This document shows, one piece after another, positions 59,068 to 64,000 of a DNA stretch of 64,000 nucleotides. Within the stretch, counting starts at the first letter, position 1. Every line of letters starts with the position of its first letter. This DNA comes from Diploscapter coronatus (Eukaryota > Nematoda > Chromadorea > Rhabditida > Rhabditidae), in NCBI GenBank assembly GCA_964036155.1, contig OZ038423.1:72059249-72123248 (forward strand), read 5' to 3'. Below the pieces are notes generated by a model. It saw only the letters and a list, made by a program, of their open reading frames with translations, had not been told where the DNA came from and did no database searches. The translations under genes and the position numbers were made by a program.

Positions 59068-62000
59068 ATGAGCGTTAAAGATGCGATGGAGAGAGGATTA
59101 CGGCATTCTTTTCGACATCTCGGATCTGTAATAGGAAAATACCCCACTACAGTTCTATTGCTATCATTACTGACTACATTCATATTCAGTATTGGACTGT
59201 TGTGGTTTGAAGAGGTTAATAATGTTAGGACTGAATATTCGCCGATGGATAGCCCTAGTAGGAAGGAATATGAAGTGGCGGAGAATTTTTTGAATCAGGT
59301 AGAATTCATTTTGAAATTAGCATCAAATTCATTATGTGCATAGATTATATTGTTTCGCTTTTATTCTGAAATTTTACATCTAAAAATCAAGAAACCTCTT
59401 TCGGCTCAAATATTGCTACCAAAATTGTATGTTTCATTCAAATCTTTCTTTCAGAACGGTACATTAGATCCTTCGTACATGATGATTCTGGCTAGTGATG
59501 GCGGTTCCTTACTCCGAGATTCTCATCGAGAAAACTTGATTACTCTGGTCAAATATCTGCAGAACAACGTGACTGTCGACTTTGAGGGCGAAACATACGA
59601 ATTTCGTGACCTCTGCGAGCCATATTGCGAAATTAACACGGGATTTTTGGCATTCTTAAAGGTTAATAATTTCTAGGCTAATTTCATCTGGATATTTTAG
59701 CTCTACGACCATGATAATCCACAGACGTTTACTTATCCGAGGGTGGAGATTTTCGGAACTGAAGCTTTTATTGGTGGGTTTTATTGAGTTCTTAAATTAT
59801 TGAGATATTCACTTGATCAATTATGATAAACTACTATCGATTACCATTGGACGTATCGATGTTTATTTACGTTATGCATAGATCAAATGGATCATGTTTA
59901 CATTCATTTTCCTTGATTGCCATAATCTGTTATTACGCTTGATCCTAAATCCAATCCCATTATTGCCGCCACAATCATCCCCATTCAAATGCGCGCCATG
60001 CCTGTAGTAATGCATTGTCACTGCACATGATTCTATGTTTCCTAGCTTTCCGTCTTTCTGCCATTCTATGCCTATGCTATATCTCGTTCTGCTTCTTATT
60101 CTTGTTCTATTGTCATGAATAATCGTGTTATTCTCCCCACAACCAGTTGTATCATGCTTTCCGCCTTCCCTTTAATCAAAGATTCAAAACTTTCCCATAG
60201 AAAAGTCGCGTCTCGCTTATCTGGAGAAATAGTAGGTAAAAGAGAAAATAGTCCGAAAGAATCGTGACTTTTACAAGACAAGAGCTGCGTCAGGTGAAAG
60301 CTTAGCTCTTCGCTGAATATGCCATCCTATTGAGGCGATTTAAAATCAATATGCAGATTAGATGGAAGCATGAAAAATGAAGGAAAATCGCTCTGAATTC
60401 GTTCTTATCCATTATTGACAAATAATCAGAATGAGATTTGCGAAAAATTAACCTGAAACGTATTTTTAGGAAATAATGTCTACGGTCTAAAGCTGAAGGA
60501 AAAACACATCATCGAATTCGACACTGCGATTCTACCATTCTATTTGGTGACGTCTTACGAAACTTCTGGAGTCATTTACAAATGGCTGCTGGAAGCGAAA
60601 AAGGCCTACATTTCTCCGAAATTTTCCATGTTCAAGGTTCACTATTTACTTGATATGACACAGTATCCTAGACGATTAGTGTGCATTAATAAAATGCTCT
60701 AAATTCGCTATTGCAATATTCCTATCGAGAATAAAGATTTGAATTTGAGTGCGAACTAACTGGGGATTCCCTAGTATCCGCAGAAGTCCGTCGAATGGGA
60801 ATGGAAACAGCTCCATTGATCGCTGGATCTGTTTGTCTCATGATCATTTTCGTCGTCGCTTCGTCGTTCAGGTTTAAAATTCATTTTTTTTGTTTATATT
60901 GTTGCTACAAGTAAAATAAAAGCAGCAATTTATAAGAAATCGCAAAAATCTCATTTTAGACGAGAAAGAATCCGATCTAAGCCATGGGAATCTTTAGCCG
61001 GTTGCATCATTCCACTGCTAGCCCTGCTTTCTTCAACAGGAGTACTGTCATTTTTCGGGTTGAAATTTCAGGTATTTCATTTGCTTTCGATTTAAAAAAT
61101 ATAGAGTTTTAGTCAATTATCGTGGCAGCTTTATTTTTGGTGTTATCAGTTGGAGTGGATGACGTTTTCATAATTCTGCGAGCCTGGGATCGAACAAACG
61201 TCAACGAAGCTATCGACGAAAGGATGGCAGAGACATTAGAAGAGGCTGGGCCTTCTATAACTATTAGGTAAAATTTAGAGAAAAGAAACTACTGATATCG
61301 TATTTTTATTGTTTTGATACCAAGGAAATGGCCATTTTTTATCTTTTTTTTTTTTCAATAGTAACATAATTTTGTTTAAAAAATTAAGTCCAAATTTCTT
61401 AGACCAACTATTTTGGCGAGAAAATTTAGACAGAAATCCAACAAACGATCAATTCCAGCTCTATAACGAACGCCCTAGCGTTTTTCATCGGAATGACGTC
61501 TCAGACTCCAGCCGTTCGCTCATTTTCCTTCTTTTCTGCCGTGGCTATCCTCATCTGCTTCTTCTATCAACTTATCATGTTCTCGGCAGTTCTGGCGATT
61601 TCTGGGAAACGAGAAAAGGCTGAGCGACAAAGTTTCCTCTGCTGCTTGAAAGCTGATCCACGGGTAAATTTGCTAAAATCCTTTTTTTCGAATTGAAAAC
61701 TTTTACCCGATTATTTGTCGGCAACCCGAAGAGTAGTTGCAATACTTGCGTCGCTACATGCGAAATAATATGGAGAAGAATCTTCCTACCAAACTATCCT
61801 ATTTCGCCTTCAACAACCAGATATTAAAGATGACCCCATATTCGCGATACTGACACTGATACTGATACTGCAATGTCAATGTCGTGTTAGTGTTAAACTT
61901 TTTAATGTTTGGCAACAATGCCATAATGCAACTACCTTTCCAACTTGTCGTTTTCATTGAATTATGATCTTTCTTTTTTGCAATTCCTAGAATCATTCTT

Positions 62001-64000
62001 TCTCATTTAAAATCAATTAAACATGGCAGAATATAAATTGCGTTTCAGCGATGTTTACACCTCTGCAATTCTCAATTTTCTCAGTCGATATCTTAATTTG
62101 CATATTCTGATTCGGTTTAAAATGTCTGAAAGGGAACAGTGACAACAGACATTTCTCATTCTAAATAGCAATTGCTATGCAAACGGTGCCAAATAAACAA
62201 TGTTCAAAAAGGAATTGAACTTGAATGACAGTAAAATAACCGATTTACAAGTAAATTTGGAAATTTCAGGCCCGATGTCATCTCGTTGAATATCTGGTAG
62301 AAGGACAAACTGCATTCATTAGATCATTTTCAGCACTAATATCCAAGTGGCCAACAAAGTAAGAAAATATTAGTATGTTCATGAAAAATTACGCAGTTTG
62401 ACAGTTTTCGAGGAAAATTCCAATTTTGATGTAGCTCTGAAGATATTTAAGCACTTTATCTAAATTCAGAGTATTCCTAGTCGCTGTCATGATATTCTAC
62501 TACTATGTGAGTGCGATCGGCATCATGCAGATGAAATCTCTAATTACAATCGAAAAAATGGCCCTGCCTGACTCATATTTGCAAGCATTTCAACGACAAT
62601 TCGAGACCTCGCTCCAAACTATGCAACCGATATCCGTTTTCATCCTAAATCCTGGAGATTTGCGGAATATCACGAGACTGGACAGTGAGTCTAAATTTTC
62701 TATAAATATGATATTGCACTTCTTAAATCATAATTTTTTATACATATTAGAAAGATTGTGTTCAAACTACGCTCTTTTCTAAGAATATAACTAGAGAAGC
62801 CAGGTAAATTTCCGGGATTGACAATCATGGGAAATTTTGGTATCAGAGCGATCGGTGGGGTTAACCGGGGTAGAATGTTTCTTAGATCTTCGAAAATTGT
62901 TCAGTAAGAGCAAAGTTGCGTCCGTTTTTGCACAGGATATTTTTTTCTGCAGTCGTTTTTTTTAAGATTTTTGCGCTAGTCGTTTTCGCTGTTTCACGAC
63001 ATCATGCAAAATTTGAATGAGACAAAAATCCATAGTGTATCATACAGAAACAATTTCCCATGACTATCAATAAGGAACCCGACCAGATGATTCGGAAAAA
63101 ACGATCGAAAATTTCTAGTGCATAATTCGAATGCTAATTTTGGCATTCTGACATTTCCAATTATAACTAGAAGACTCATGACGCAGATATTTTTTCTTAA
63201 AAGTCGTTCAAAGAATGCATCTTCATTGTAATAATTTCTCATTTCCCCTGCTGACAATACGTCATTGTGTTTACAACCGAGTAGCCGAGTTTCCCAGCCA
63301 AATCCCATCTGAAATGGCCATAATCGCTCTGTGAATCACGTTAATCCACGTCAACTTGCAGCAATCAAACAAATTGTGCGTGACTTCGAAAACGCCACCT
63401 ACAGCTATGGGTCGGAATCGACCTTTTTCTGGCTACAACCGTACGAAGATTTTCTCAGGGTTAGGAAAATAATTGTATAAAAACAGATTTCGGAAAAGAC
63501 GTTCTAAAATTTGATAATTCCTTCATTTTATATCAGTTTGCAATCTTAAAATGTAGCTTCGAAATTTTTGGATAAAATCGCCGAATGTCAGCCAGACTTC
63601 ATATTTTTAGCAGCGATATGAAATTAAAGATATTCCTATAATTTTGCCAACGATCTGGAATCAATGCATAAAAGCAGCGTTGACAGAGAAACTGGCGAGC
63701 TTTTTGTATAGTTCGTCCATTTGTATATAGTTCATCCGCTGTTACGTCATCAAGGCTTATGGTATAGGGCTAGGGGTAGGATTTGATAGGCCCAATGTTG
63801 TTTTCAAGTGATCAGCTCATAGAATAGGTTGTTTTGGCTGTTGAACCTACCCGGCCTTACCCTAGCCTAACCTAGTTAGATGAACGGGTGAACTATACAA
63901 GAAACCAACTGACGCGCTACCTCTGCACTGTTTAATGATCAAAATGAAAAGTAAAAATTTCCAAAGATAGGAATATTGATTGTAGTTCTACGGAGAAACT
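59068..64000 (+). CDS. Patched-related (PTR) protein with sterol-sensing domain, 3' end outside window
   Basis: RND-superfamily membrane protein of the nematode PTR group, thought to move sterols or lipids and needed in epidermis, moulting and endocytosis. Exons: 59068-59298, 59455-59661, 59701-59773, 60470-60636, 60750-60871, 60960-61071, 61113-61267, 61459-61663, 62270-62358, 62470-62684, 63362-63459 and probably from 63986 on, so about 558 codons are present. Seen: TM1 [20 protein letters not shown]; a first large extracellular loop with Cys pair ([12 protein letters not shown]) and NNVTVDF; the sterol-sensing TMs with [15 protein letters not shown], carrying the paired Asp of RND proton relays, and [20 protein letters not shown]; a Cys-rich cytosolic turn ([10 protein letters not shown]); then TM7 and the start of the second loop. 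The start lies 10 bases after a TTTCAG acceptor. Exon 60750 uses a weak TTTGAG acceptor. Confidence 0.88.
63703..63901. mobile_element. Small TIR (MITE-like) sequence in last visible PTR intron
   Basis: TTGTATAGTTC at 63704 is inverted as GAACTATACAA ending at 63900. A second related unit (TTTGTATATAGTTCATCCG) lies near 63720. About 200 bp with a partly symmetric interior (CCTAGCCTAACCTAG near the right end, GGGCTAGGGGTAGG near the middle). No coding capacity. Confidence 0.55.

Overview
The window looks like nuclear DNA from a nematode, probably not Caenorhabditis. It is AT-rich. Most introns are short (about 41-60 bp) and end in TTTTCAG or ATTTTAG. Gene families typical of worms are present: a serpentine chemoreceptor, a patched-related (PTR) protein and FAT-1/FAT-2-type methyl-end desaturases. 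At least two start codons lie 7-16 bases downstream of a strong acceptor, as expected for spliced-leader addition or a 5'UTR intron. Every call comes from reading reading frames and splice sites by eye; no database was searched.

Layout. 1-2880 (-): complete SLC22 organic-ion transporter. 3795-5364 (+): only the last two exons of an ILKAP-type PP2C phosphatase. 7305-8320 (+): five-exon gene for a 174-aa secreted protein of unknown family. About 8800-22730: a very large inverted repeat (arms of about 6.5 and 6.3 kb, spacer about 1 kb). Each arm carries a complete ten-exon fat-2-like desaturase, at 10362-15238 (+) and 16575-22183 (-), convergent. Mobile elements have entered one arm or the other, and the opposite arm preserves the empty sites. 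23570-25381: decayed Helitron fragments with a Ulp1-type protease, then a 600-bp TTAA-flanked terminal-inverted-repeat element. 25785-28096 (+): serpentine receptor. 29864-33580 (+): 4CL/luciferase-like acyl-CoA synthetase ending in the peroxisomal signal SKL. 33847-36283 (-): secreted Ser/Tyr/Pro-rich protein with a coiled-coil half. 37081-40151 (-): divergent alpha-tubulin. 40642-43505 (-): second SLC22 transporter. 45439-about 51610 (-): KCC-type K-Cl cotransporter. 51.6-58.6 kb: gene-poor, pyrimidine-rich DNA. 59068-64000 (+): patched-related gene running off the window.

Working together. There is no operon. Lipid handling recurs: two desaturases make polyunsaturated acyl chains, the peroxisomal acyl-CoA synthetase activates acids, and the PTR protein has a sterol-sensing domain. 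Membrane transport (two SLC22, one KCC) is the second theme. The most unusual points are the palindromic desaturase pair with a replacement-biased, His-box-altered second copy; the insertion history readable by comparing the arms; several GC-AG introns in the neighbouring SLC22 and KCC genes; and an alpha-tubulin with an apparent TG 3' splice site and no K40.
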